A DNA stretch of 64,000 nt, from assembly GCA_945861725.1 (NCBI GenBank), contig CAMAVJ010000001.1, forward strand, positions 186,001 through 250,000. The letters run 5' to 3'. This DNA is from Rickettsia typhi (GTDB lineage: Bacteria; Pseudomonadota; Alphaproteobacteria; Rickettsiales; Deianiraeaceae). Under the pieces are notes generated by a model, which was not told where the DNA came from, made no database searches, and saw only the letters and a list, made by a program, of their open reading frames with translations. The position numbers were made by a program, and so were the translations under genes. Of this stretch, positions 18,434 to 27,826 are shown one piece after another (position 1 is the first letter of the stretch; the number at the start of each line of letters is the position of its first letter).

Positions 18434-19348
18434 TTATTTAACCATTTTTGCGACTTCTTCAGCGAAGTTTTCCTCTTTTTTTTCAACACCTTCGCCAAGT
18501 TTAAAAAGTGCAAAACCGGTAAATGTAATTGTTGTTCCAAGTGCTTTTTCTGCATCTTTAACGACATCACTGATAGTTTTTTTGTTGTCCATTACAAAAA
18601 TTTGGTTTAAAAGAACATTTTCTTCGTAAAATTTTGCAATTTTCCCTTCAAGGATTTTCTCAATTACAGCTTCTGGTTTTTTTTGTGCAATCAATTGTTC
18701 CCTTGAAATTTCTTTTTCTTTGTCAAGAACTGAAGTTTCGACTTCGTTTGCTGAAAGATAGCTTGGTCTCATTGCTGCGGCTTGCATACAAAGTTTTTTT
18801 CCAAGTTCTGTAAGAGCCTCCTTGTTTGAGCAGTCAGATTCTACGCCCAATAGAACACAAGTTTTTCCTGTATTGGGCATTTCACTTGTGTGGATATAAC
18901 TTGCGATTATGCCATTTTTAACGGAAACTTTTTTGAATCTGCGAAGGGCAAGTTTTTCGCCGATGATACCAGAAGATTCAGCGACTTTTTCTTCAATTGT
19001 TGTTGTTCCAATTTTTGTTGAAAGGGCTTGTTCAAGCGAATTTGCGGAAATTGTAGTTTCAAGAATTTCTTTGAGAAGGTTGCGGAAGCTGTCATTTTTT
19101 GCAACGAAATCTGTTTCAGAGTTTAATTCCAAAATAATGCCTTGTGTGCCTTGAATATTGATGCCCACTAGTCCTTCAGAAGCGACCCTGTCCGATTTCT
19201 TTGCAGCGGATGCCATTCCTTTTTTGCGGAGCCAAACCATTGCTTCTTCAATGTTGTTTCCAGTTTCCGTTAGAGCCTTTTTGCAGTCTCCCATTCCGGC
19301 ACCTGAAATTTCCCTTAATTGTTTTAAAAGTTCGATACCGTTTGACAT
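18434..19348 (-). CDS. tsf: Elongation factor Ts
   Basis: IELLKQLREISGAGMGDCKKALTETGNNIEEAMVWLRKKGMASAAKKSDRVASEGLVG. Confidence 0.98.
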   Translation of the reverse strand: MSNGIELLKQLREISGAGMGDCKKALTETGNNIEEAMVWLRKKGMASAAKKSDRVASEGLVGINIQGTQGIILELNSETDFVAKNDSFRNLLKEILETTISANSLEQALSTKIGTTTIEEKVAESSGIIGEKLALRRFKKVSVKNGIIASYIHTSEMPNTGKTCVLLGVESDCSNKEALTELGKKLCMQAAAMRPSYLSANEVETSVLDKEKEISREQLIAQKKPEAVIEKILEGKIAKFYEENVLLNQIFVMDNKKTISDVVKDAEKALGTTITFTGFALFKLGEGVEKKEENFAEEVAKMVK

Positions 19349-19482
19349 ATTTTAAAAATTTTGTTATATATAAGCAATTTATATTGCCGTGAATTAAAAA
19401 TCAAGGGTTTATTTTTGTAAAAATGACTTGCAAAAAGAAAAAAAACTTTTAAGAATTAAATTAATATAATTGTGAATGTTTT

Positions 19483-20166
19483 ATGAAGAATAATAATGAA
19501 GATTCCGCTGTAGCATCGGCAAATAAATATCATGAACAACAACGACTGAAACAAATTGACTTGTTGCAAGAACTCGAAGCTGTGTTATACAAAAATCAAT
19601 TGGATGGAAAAGGTGTCGGCAATATATATAAAACCGATGAGCAAAAAAATGTGGATAAATTTTATAAAAATGAGATTTTAGAACCAATTGCTCGAGAAAA
19701 TCAACGGAAAGTTGATGAAGGAAAACTTAATAATCGGTTGTATGGTGATCTTGATCAAAGGTTAGTAGAATTAAAGAAAGGAATAGCACCATACGTCCAA
19801 CAACCAACTGTAGTAGTTCCAAAAAGTATAGCACCGCTAATATCATGGCAATTTGCTTCTCCGAATTTAACACAACAACGGCCAGCAACGACTCAACAAC
19901 TTACAGCAACCGCTCAAACACAACAACGGCCAGCAACCACTCAATTTGCAACACTTGAAAAGACAAACGCAACACACAAGGAAGGAGTTATGGGATGGTT
20001 CGCTTCAATTGGAACAAAGATGCAACAAAAGTTTGCTTCAGCAAAGGCAAGTGTAAGCGAAGTAATCAGCAAATTATTGCGTGTTAAAATATCAGATGCA
20101 ACGATAATTAGGGCATCAGGAGTAAAGAGCGTTGTCAATGATAGACAGTTCAACAGTATGTATTAA
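19483..20166 (+). CDS. Hypothetical protein with Gln/Thr-rich tandem repeat (227 aa)
   Basis: Contains LTQQRPATTQQLTATAQTQQRPATTQ; no recognised domain. Confidence 0.55.
   Translation: MKNNNEDSAVASANKYHEQQRLKQIDLLQELEAVLYKNQLDGKGVGNIYKTDEQKNVDKFYKNEILEPIARENQRKVDEGKLNNRLYGDLDQRLVELKKGIAPYVQQPTVVVPKSIAPLISWQFASPNLTQQRPATTQQLTATAQTQQRPATTQFATLEKTNATHKEGVMGWFASIGTKMQQKFASAKASVSEVISKLLRVKISDATIIRASGVKSVVNDRQFNSMY
19870..19944 (+). repeat. Intragenic direct repeat (48-nt period, in frame)
   Basis: ACACAACAACGGCCAGCAACGACTCAA (19870-19896) and ACACAACAACGGCCAGCAACCACTCAA (19918-19944), 1 mismatch. Confidence 0.8.
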
Positions 20167-20182
20167 AACTTTTCCTTGAATA

Positions 20183-21502
20183 TTATTTCCCAATGCAAAA
20201 GGACGAAAAAATTTCCCCAAGAATATCTTCCGTTCCAATTGAGCCGACTAAATTTGAAATCGAATGAATTGCAAGACGAAATTGCTCGGAAATAATTTCC
20301 GCAGGAAGGTTTAAATCTATTGATTCAAGAATTTTTTTTGTCTCAAGAAGGGTAATCTTTTGCCTTTCGTTGCAAGCAAACCCAACTGACTGCATTTCAC
20401 GCATCCGTTCTTGCAAAATTTCAGTAATTTTTTCTTCAAGTTCAAGAATATCATTGTTTGAAACATTAACAAAATCTTCATTGTAGTTTTCCGTGGAATT
20501 TCGCATTCCGTGCAAATCTTTTTTTGTAAAAACCGTGATAATTTTACCAGTAAAGTGATCAATGATGATGTCATTTTCATTTAGAAATTCCTTTAAAAGT
20601 AATATTATATCAGCTTTTTTTGCGATCTCCTTCGCTCGCTCAATTCCAATTTGCTCAATTTCATTATTCAAGCCATCGCTTAAATTTCGAATGCCGGCTG
20701 TGTCCACAATTTCAACCTTAAAGCCTGAAATATTCACTGTTTTTTTGATAGCATCCCTCGTTGTTCCTGCAATTTGAGAAACTATAGCATCAGAACTTTC
20801 CGTTATCGCATTAAAAAGCGAAGATTTTCCAACATTTGGCTTTCCTAAAATGGCGATTTGAACATCAAAATATTCTTTTTTCTGCGAAAATTTTATTGTT
20901 TTTTCAAGGTTTTTAATCAAATCTTTCCTGATATTTTCAATATTCTCTAAAAACTCGAAAGAAATTGCTTCTTCTTCGGAAAAATCAATGAATGTTTCAA
21001 GAAGTGCAATTGCTTTTGTGATATTTTTTTTAATTTCGCTATAGTAATCTTTGCAAATACCATTTAGCTCATTGATTGCAAGCTTATGTTGAACTTGGCT
21101 TTGGCTTAAAATTAGTTTATTAATTCCCTCAGCTTCCGAAAGGGAGATTTTTTCATTTTGAACGGCACGCATGCAGAATTCTCCATTTTTTGCAAATGAA
21201 AAGTTTGGTAAAGACGCCAGTAAAGAAAGGAATTTTGAAACAATAAAACTTGAAGCGTGCAATGAAATTTCAACAACATCTTCCCCTGTGAAGGAATTTG
21301 GTGCGGCAAAATAAAGGGCAATGGCATCATCAATTTGGTTAAGATTTTCATCAATAATTTTCACACGCACAGCTTTCCTGTGTTGAATTTTTTTTATTTG
21401 CGGAATAAATTGTTCAACATTAAAGACTTCATTTCCGGAAATTCTTATTGTGCAAACTGAAGAATTGATATGGTTATTTATTGGTGCAAAAATTGTTGTC
21501 AT
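20183..21502 (-). CDS. mnmE: tRNA modification GTPase MnmE
   Basis: GKPNVGKSSLFNAI, VSQIAGTTRDAI, DTAGIR, C-terminal FCIGK. Confidence 0.97.
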   Translation of the reverse strand: MTTIFAPINNHINSSVCTIRISGNEVFNVEQFIPQIKKIQHRKAVRVKIIDENLNQIDDAIALYFAAPNSFTGEDVVEISLHASSFIVSKFLSLLASLPNFSFAKNGEFCMRAVQNEKISLSEAEGINKLILSQSQVQHKLAINELNGICKDYYSEIKKNITKAIALLETFIDFSEEEAISFEFLENIENIRKDLIKNLEKTIKFSQKKEYFDVQIAILGKPNVGKSSLFNAITESSDAIVSQIAGTTRDAIKKTVNISGFKVEIVDTAGIRNLSDGLNNEIEQIGIERAKEIAKKADIILLLKEFLNENDIIIDHFTGKIITVFTKKDLHGMRNSTENYNEDFVNVSNNDILELEEKITEILQERMREMQSVGFACNERQKITLLETKKILESIDLNLPAEIISEQFRLAIHSISNLVGSIGTEDILGEIFSSFCIGK

Positions 21503-21640
21503 ATTTTTCTTTATTTATCGCAAATTATGTAACAATCTCGATAGAGTCCTTTGTCAATTTTTTTCTGAAGTTTAATTTTTTAAAAAACTGTTAAAGATAA
21601 AAAACATCCTAAAAACTTAGAATATTTTGAAATTGAAAGT

Positions 21641-21717
21641 TGGTTGCGGGGGCAGGATTTGAACCTACGACCTCTAGGTTATGAGCCTAGCAAGCTACCG
21701 AGCTGCTCCACCCCGCG
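21641..21717 (-). tRNA. Initiator tRNA-fMet (CAT)
   Basis: Minus strand CGCGGGGTGGAGCAGCTCGGTAGCTTGCTAGGCTCATAACCTAGAGGTCGTAGGTTCAAATCCTGCCCCCGCAACCA; C1-A72 mismatch and encoded CCA. Confidence 0.95.
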
Positions 21718-21832
21718 TCAATAATGAATTATTATATCTTCATTTCATTAAGTCAAGGACTTTCTCAAGAATTTTCTTGAATTTTTGAAAATTAAGTTAC
21801 TAACAAGGTTTAAGCTCTACATAATAAACACA

Positions 21833-24010
21833 ATGTTAAAAATCACATTACCAAATGGCGAAATCAAAGATTTCCCACAAAACACAACGCCTTTTGATAT
21901 CGCACAAAGTCTTTCTTCAAGCCTTGTTAAGGAGGCCATCGTTGCGAAAATCAACGGCAAATTGGTTGATATAAACACCCCAATAATTGCTGATTCCACG
22001 GTTGAAATCCTCACAACAAAATCCCCCGAAGCACTTGAAGTGTTGAGGCACGACTGCGAACATTTACTCGCCCAAGCGGTCAAAGAACTTTTCCCCGAAA
22101 CGCAGGTTGTTTTTGGTCCTTCAACAAAAGAAAGCGGATTTTACTACGATTTTTTACGCTCAACACCATTTTCCGAATTTGATCTTCCAAAAATTGAAAA
22201 AAAAATGCTGGAATTGGCATCGAAAAACTTGGAAATTACAAAAACAACGAAGCCAAAACATGAAGCAATTGATTTTTTCAATTCAATAAATGAACCATTT
22301 AAGGGGAAAATTATTGAAGAAATCATTCCCGCTGGCGAAGAAATTTCCCTTTACACGCAAGGCAATTTTACTGATTTATGCAAAGGTCCGCATTACATTA
22401 ACACAAAATTTTTGCGTAATTTCAAGTTGCTCAAAGTTTCGGGCTGTTATTGGCGTGGTGATGCGACGGAGTGGAGGTTTGAAGTTGAAAGAGTTGTACC
22501 AAATGAATATGGAGCATACAGGAAGAAGGGCGATGTGAGTGATACACAGTATTCTGATCCAGATACATCATTTTATTTGTGGAAACATTTGCATAAGGTA
22601 TCTGATATATTTGAAACACTTGAAGAGTGCTATCAAGACGCAAAAAATAATGGATATAACCGTGAAGAACCCGAAATACAAAATCCAACTGGTATTAAGG
22701 AAGATTTATATTATACCTCCAAACCAATCCAACTCCAACGAATCTCAGGCATTGCCTTTTTCAAAAAGCAGGAACTTGACGACCACCTTACAATGCTTGA
22801 AGAAGCAGCAAAACGCGACCACCGCAAATTAGGCACAGAACTTTCCCTTTTCCATATATCCGAAGAAGCCGTTGGTTCGGTTTTTTGGCACAAAAATGGG
22901 TGGTATGTCTACCGTACAATTCAGGAATATGTTCGTCAAAATTTGGAGGAAAATGGCTACGATGAAGTTCGCACTCCGCAACTACTCAACAAGGAGCTTT
23001 GGGAAAAATCAGGTCACTGGGCGAATTATCAAGAACATATGTTCGTTTGTGAATCAGAGAAATCCGTTTTGGCATTAAAGCCGATGAACTGCCCTGCTCA
23101 CATTGAAATTTTCAAGCAGGGGTTGAAATCTTACAAAGATTTACCAATTCGTATGGCGGAATTTGGATCTTGCCATCGAAACGAACCATCGGGTGCATTG
23201 CACGGAATTATGCGTGTGCGGGCATTCACACAGGACGACGCCCACATTTTCTGCACTCCGGAACAAATTGTTGGCGAAGTGAAGTCATTTTGTGAACTTT
23301 TGCATAAAATCTATAACGATTTTGGTTTCACAAAAGTTGATATCAAGCTTTCAACACGCCCAATTAACCGTGCAGGAACTGACGAAACTTGGGATTCCGC
23401 CGAAAATAATCTTGCAGATGCCGTGAAACTTGCAGGCTTTGATTTTGAAGTTTTAGCAGGCGAAGGTGCTTTTTATGGACCAAAACTTGAATTCCAACTA
23501 ACAGATGCTATCGGCAGAAAATGGCAATGTGGAACAATTCAGTTGGATTATGTACTTCCTGAACGCCTTGGTGCGAATTATATTGATTCCGATGGAACAA
23601 AAAAACAGGCGGTAATGCTTCACAGGGCAATTCTTGGTTCATTTGAGCGTTTCATCGGTATGTTAATTGAAAACTTTGCAGGGAAATTTCCACTTTGGAT
23701 TTCGCCCGTCAATGTTGCGGTTTGCTCGATTTCTGAAAGCTTTGCCAATTATGCAGAAAAAATCGTAAATGAATTGAAGTTAGCAGGAATTATTGTTGAA
23801 CTTGATAACTCGCACGAAAAAATTGGGTACAAAATACGTAAATATTCGCATCAAAAAACACCGTATATCATTACCATTGGGAAAAGTGAAGAGGAAACAG
23901 GTATGCTTGCTGTTCGAACCCTTGGTAGCGAAGAAAATCGCCAGTTTCGAGTGGATGAATTGAAGGAATTCATTCTGGGGAAAATTAAAAAAAGAGATTT
24001 AGATTATTAA
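21833..24010 (+). CDS. thrS: Threonyl-tRNA synthetase
   Basis: TGS domain LPNGEIKDFPQNTTPFDIAQSLS, HDCEHLLAQAVKELFP, KPMNCPAHIEIFK, YGPKLEFQLTDAIGRKWQCGTIQLD; internal ATG at 21833 preferred. Confidence 0.97.
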   Translation: MLKITLPNGEIKDFPQNTTPFDIAQSLSSSLVKEAIVAKINGKLVDINTPIIADSTVEILTTKSPEALEVLRHDCEHLLAQAVKELFPETQVVFGPSTKESGFYYDFLRSTPFSEFDLPKIEKKMLELASKNLEITKTTKPKHEAIDFFNSINEPFKGKIIEEIIPAGEEISLYTQGNFTDLCKGPHYINTKFLRNFKLLKVSGCYWRGDATEWRFEVERVVPNEYGAYRKKGDVSDTQYSDPDTSFYLWKHLHKVSDIFETLEECYQDAKNNGYNREEPEIQNPTGIKEDLYYTSKPIQLQRISGIAFFKKQELDDHLTMLEEAAKRDHRKLGTELSLFHISEEAVGSVFWHKNGWYVYRTIQEYVRQNLEENGYDEVRTPQLLNKELWEKSGHWANYQEHMFVCESEKSVLALKPMNCPAHIEIFKQGLKSYKDLPIRMAEFGSCHRNEPSGALHGIMRVRAFTQDDAHIFCTPEQIVGEVKSFCELLHKIYNDFGFTKVDIKLSTRPINRAGTDETWDSAENNLADAVKLAGFDFEVLAGEGAFYGPKLEFQLTDAIGRKWQCGTIQLDYVLPERLGANYIDSDGTKKQAVMLHRAILGSFERFIGMLIENFAGKFPLWISPVNVAVCSISESFANYAEKIVNELKLAGIIVELDNSHEKIGYKIRKYSHQKTPYIITIGKSEEETGMLAVRTLGSEENRQFRVDELKEFILGKIKKRDLDY

Positions 24011-24013
24011 AAA

Positions 24014-24838
24014 ATGGATTTTAACAATATTGTTTCGGCAGTTTTTTCAACAGTTTTTGCGTCAGAAAATGTAATACAGTTCACATTTTTTGTGGCTTGT
24101 GTTGCATTTATGATTGGTATTGCTGCTGGTTTTGTGGATTCAACCGTCGGTGGAGGGGGACTTGTCGCATTTCCTTGTCTTGTATTTTTGGGGATTCCTC
24201 CGCATATAACTCTTGCAACAAATAAAATGCAGTCTGCTATTGGAACTGCGGCAGCAACTTGGCATTTTTATAAAGAAGGAATGATTGATGTGAAAAAATT
24301 CTTCCCTCTGGCATTTTTTTTATCAATGTTTTGGGCAATTGTTGGTGTTTTTGTCTTAAAACAAATTCCTTCGCATGCATTGGGGAAAATTATTCCAATG
24401 ATTATGGTTGGTATTTTGATTTATAAAATTGCATATTTTAACCATGGATCGGTTCAATCGCATAAACCATTAATAAAAACTAGCATTTTTATTATAATTT
24501 TTACTACAATACTTGGTTTTTATGACGGATTTTTTGGACCAGGAGCTGGAACATTTTGGATTTTTGCCTTTGTAACATTCCTTGGAATGAGTTCACTTCA
24601 GGCTTCGGCAAACACAAAGCCTTTGAATCTTGCAAGCAACATTGGCTCGCTTTTTGTCTTTATACCATCTGGATTAATTTGCTATAAAATCGCACTTTTA
24701 ATGGGATTGGGGCAAATAATTGGGGCAAAATTTGGCGTTAAAGTGAGTATGAAAAAAGGTTCAAAATTCATTAATATTATGTTTGTTGTGGTGATGTCTC
24801 TAATGGTTATTAGGTTAATTATAAAATATTATTCTTAA
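24014..24838 (+). CDS. TSUP (TauE/SafE-type) membrane permease
   Basis: GIAAGFVDSTVGGGGLVAFPCLVFLGIPPHITLATNKMQSAIGTAAA; GFYDGFFGPGAGTFWIF. Confidence 0.93.
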   Translation: MDFNNIVSAVFSTVFASENVIQFTFFVACVAFMIGIAAGFVDSTVGGGGLVAFPCLVFLGIPPHITLATNKMQSAIGTAAATWHFYKEGMIDVKKFFPLAFFLSMFWAIVGVFVLKQIPSHALGKIIPMIMVGILIYKIAYFNHGSVQSHKPLIKTSIFIIIFTTILGFYDGFFGPGAGTFWIFAFVTFLGMSSLQASANTKPLNLASNIGSLFVFIPSGLICYKIALLMGLGQIIGAKFGVKVSMKKGSKFINIMFVVVMSLMVIRLIIKYYS

Positions 24839-24963
24839 TATGGAAATTTACATCATCAAAGTGCGTCGATAATCAATTAGTGCCATAAATGAAAATAAAG
24901 CAAGCTTGACATTTGTAAAAACAATGTTAACTTACTCAAGATCACAAAAATTCGATTCAAAGT

Positions 24964-25761
24964 ATGTACACTTGCATTTATGACAGCAGAAATATTCAAG
25001 CTGAAGAATTTGCAGAACAGTTGTATAAAATATATTCATTTGAAGTTCTTGCTGACAAAGAATTTAAGCCTGAAAAAGTTCAAAAGGATGACATCTTTAT
25101 TACCCTTGGCGGAGATGGCTTCCTTCTATACATCGTGCATTTACTGAAAAATCTTTGTAAAATGCCAAAAATTTATCCAATAAATTATGGAACTGTTGGC
25201 TTTTTAACTAATAAAAGAATTCAAGCTGTGCTGTTAAAAAAAACAATAGAAACAGCTCATCATTCGATTTTAAACTTTTTGCAAGTTGAAACTCAATGTT
25301 CAAATGGGGAAAAATTCACAGAATATGCACTTAACGATGTTTCGATTTTGAGGCAAACTGGGCAAGCTGCTCATATGAAAATTTCCGTTGACGGCAAAGT
25401 TCGTATGCCAGAACTCGTTGCCGATGGCATTATTGTTTCAACTCCGGCTGGTTCCACTGCATATAATTTTTCCGTTGGTGGTCCAATTTTTAATATTAAT
25501 TCAAAATTACTCAGTCTTAAGGCGGTTTCACCATTTCGTCCACGCACATGGACTGGTGCCCTTCTTTCAGAAAAATCCGTTATTGAAATTGAAATGATGC
25601 AAGTTTTCAAACGCCCAGTTTCGGTAAATGTCGATTCAAAACACTTTCAAAATATTGAACATATTTTGGTTTCTCTTTGTAACAATTTTGGTATTGAATT
25701 ATTATTTGACAAAAACTTTACACTGGAAGATAAAATCTTATCAGAACAATTTTCAATATAA
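24964..25761 (+). CDS. nadK: NAD kinase
   Basis: ITLGGDGFLLYIVH, NYGTVGFLTN, LNDVSILR, VADGIIVSTPAGSTAYNFSVGGPI. Confidence 0.95.
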   Translation: MYTCIYDSRNIQAEEFAEQLYKIYSFEVLADKEFKPEKVQKDDIFITLGGDGFLLYIVHLLKNLCKMPKIYPINYGTVGFLTNKRIQAVLLKKTIETAHHSILNFLQVETQCSNGEKFTEYALNDVSILRQTGQAAHMKISVDGKVRMPELVADGIIVSTPAGSTAYNFSVGGPIFNINSKLLSLKAVSPFRPRTWTGALLSEKSVIEIEMMQVFKRPVSVNVDSKHFQNIEHILVSLCNNFGIELLFDKNFTLEDKILSEQFSI

Positions 25762-25763
25762 TA

Positions 25764-26444
25764 ATGTATTTTATAGTAATATCATCGCCATCTGGTGGCG
25801 GAAAAACAACAATTTGCAATATGTTGATAAACGAAAAATCTTCGCCTATTTTTAATCAAGTTAAGTTTTCAATTTCAGCTACGACCCGTCAAAAAAGGGG
25901 CGAAGAAACAAACGGCAAAGAATATTTTTTTCTTTCAAAAGAAGAATTTTCACAAATGATTGCAAAAAAGCAGCTTCTTGAATATGCGGAAATCTGTGGG
26001 AATTTCTATGGAACACCATTGAAGGAAATTTCCAAAACACATCACACACTTTTTGATATTGACTTCCAAGGTTTTATTCAAATTAATGAAAATATTCCGC
26101 AAAATATACTTAGCATTTTTCTTCTACCACCATCACTTGAGGCATTGAAATCACGCCTTACAAATAGAGGTGATATTCCAACTGAAATTATTGAAGGACG
26201 AATGAAAAACGCCATTTTGGATATATCTCATTCAAAACATTACGAATACATTCTTACAAATAATACAATTGAAGAAACATTTAAGGCGATTTGTACAATT
26301 ATTGATTTTAAAATCAACGGGGAAAAAGGTTTGTCACATAAACAAATTCAGAAAAATAGTAAAAAAATTCAATCCCTTCAAACAGAAAATGTTGAAAATT
26401 ATTTAAAGGAAGCATTAAACACCACATCGTTATGCATATTGTAA
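25764..26444 (+). CDS. gmk: Guanylate kinase
   Basis: VISSPSGGGKTTICNML, SISATTRQKRGEETNGKEYFFLSKEEF, DIDFQG. Confidence 0.95.
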   Translation: MYFIVISSPSGGGKTTICNMLINEKSSPIFNQVKFSISATTRQKRGEETNGKEYFFLSKEEFSQMIAKKQLLEYAEICGNFYGTPLKEISKTHHTLFDIDFQGFIQINENIPQNILSIFLLPPSLEALKSRLTNRGDIPTEIIEGRMKNAILDISHSKHYEYILTNNTIEETFKAICTIIDFKINGEKGLSHKQIQKNSKKIQSLQTENVENYLKEALNTTSLCIL

Positions 26445-27409
26445 CAATTGGAATTGAATCCATATCAATTTATACGGAATTACAAGAAAATTCTACAACA
26501 TTTCCCCTATATGGCATTTCTAACGACGACGTTTCAAATAAAGATGAACTTCAAACAAGTATTATCCGATTAATCGAAAAACATGAGAAGGAACATTCCG
26601 TACAAGTTGAAGAAGTACAAATTATTTGCGATATTCTTGGGCATGAAATAATTAAAGCACCAAAGCTGAAAATCTTACACGCACCAAAGGATAAACTCAT
26701 CACGCACTCATTTCAAATGAAGACTTGTAAAGTTTACGAAGTTTTTAATGAAAAAAATCTGAAAATTTTGATATCATGCTTCACAAATATTGGTATTAAT
26801 GTTGAAAAAGTTTGGTCATTTTTCAGTATTTTTTCAATGAATGCACAATATTTAATAGATTCGCAAAGAATTGGCGTTCTTCATATTGCAAAACAGATTA
26901 CTCTTTATACATTTGACGGTGCCGGCAGTTTAAAAGATATTTACCAAATTAACAGAGGACTGGTTGATATTATACAGTATATCACCCTTTCAACTATTGC
27001 AAAATTTCCACATTTAACACGAAGAGCCGTGACTTTGGTGTTACAGCATTTTGTTTGCTTTAGTGAACTTGATATGATTGAGAAAATCCATAATGTCAAG
27101 GGAGTCAATAAGGAACTTATGGCTGTGGTGAATTATGAAACGGTGAAATTTATTTCAAACTTTTTGCTGAGATATATCAGGCAGATTTGGTCAGATTTAA
27201 ACCCTCCGACAAATTGCCAAACAATTATTTTATATACTCAAAAAGAATTTCTGAATAATATTCGCGATGTCCTTTCAATGACGGCAACAAGCGAGATCGT
27301 TAATATGCAAAAGAAGTGGATGAAACCCAATATTCAACGCAAGGAAAAGAGAGGAGTTTTAATGGATATTATAAAATTACTTTTTAGACGCAAGAAATTT
27401 TATCAGTGA
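26432..27409 (+). CDS. Divergent FtsA-like (actin-fold) cell division protein
   Basis: FtsA-like layout: N-terminal IVTIGIESISIY, mid RIGVLHIAKQITLYTFDGAGSLKDIYQINRGLVDIIQYIT, C-terminal amphipathic/basic LMDIIKLLFRRKKFYQ; overlaps gmk by 13 nt. Confidence 0.5.
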   Translation: MHIVTIGIESISIYTELQENSTTFPLYGISNDDVSNKDELQTSIIRLIEKHEKEHSVQVEEVQIICDILGHEIIKAPKLKILHAPKDKLITHSFQMKTCKVYEVFNEKNLKILISCFTNIGINVEKVWSFFSIFSMNAQYLIDSQRIGVLHIAKQITLYTFDGAGSLKDIYQINRGLVDIIQYITLSTIAKFPHLTRRAVTLVLQHFVCFSELDMIEKIHNVKGVNKELMAVVNYETVKFISNFLLRYIRQIWSDLNPPTNCQTIILYTQKEFLNNIRDVLSMTATSEIVNMQKKWMKPNIQRKEKRGVLMDIIKLLFRRKKFYQ

Positions 27410-27479
27410 TTTACACTTTGATAAAAAAGGAGAAAAAATAATTTGAAGATGGGATTTTATGAAATTTGTATGTATACAA

Positions 27480-27510
27480 AATAAGGTCGAGTACAAGACC
27501 CGACCTTATT
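27480..27510 (-). terminator. Rho-independent-like terminator hairpin
   Basis: AATAAGGTCG (27480-27489)/CGACCTTATT (27501-27510) downstream of the Ala/Pro/Lys-rich gene; second hairpin AAATAAGC/GCTTATTT overlaps its stop codon. Confidence 0.65.
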
Positions 27511-27525
27511 CTAAATAAGCTAAGC

Positions 27526-27732
27526 TTATTTTTTTGCAGCAGGAGCAACCGCTTTAGCAGCTTCAGCAGCAGGAGCAGCTTTAACAGCAGGAGCAGCTTT
27601 AACTGGAGCAGCTTTAGCAGCTTCAACAGCAGGAGCAGCTTTAACTGGAGCAGATTTAGCAACTTCAGCAGCAAAAGTAGAAGAAGCAGCGAAGATAGCA
27701 ACAGATGCTATAACTTTTGAAATAATTGACAT
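27526..27732 (-). CDS. Secreted Ala/Pro/Lys-rich repeat protein (68 aa)
   Basis: Signal-peptide-like MSIISKVIASVAIFAASSTFAAE then repeats AAPVKAAPAVEAAKAAPVKAAPAVKAAPAAEAAKAVAPAAKK. Confidence 0.75.
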   Translation of the reverse strand: MSIISKVIASVAIFAASSTFAAEVAKSAPVKAAPAVEAAKAAPVKAAPAVKAAPAAEAAKAVAPAAKK

Positions 27733-27826
27733 TTTTTTTATTAAAAATTAATTTAATTAAATTCGCGAAATAAAGAAAAGAATTGTCAAGCATTTTTTCA
27801 TTTTTTCTACATTTTATTATAACTTC

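Noticed and set aside
27411-27720. Leu-rich minus ORF (27411..27701) and Ser/Phe-rich plus ORF (27466..27720)
   Set aside because: Out-of-frame shadows of the repetitive Ala/Pro/Lys gene at 27526-27732
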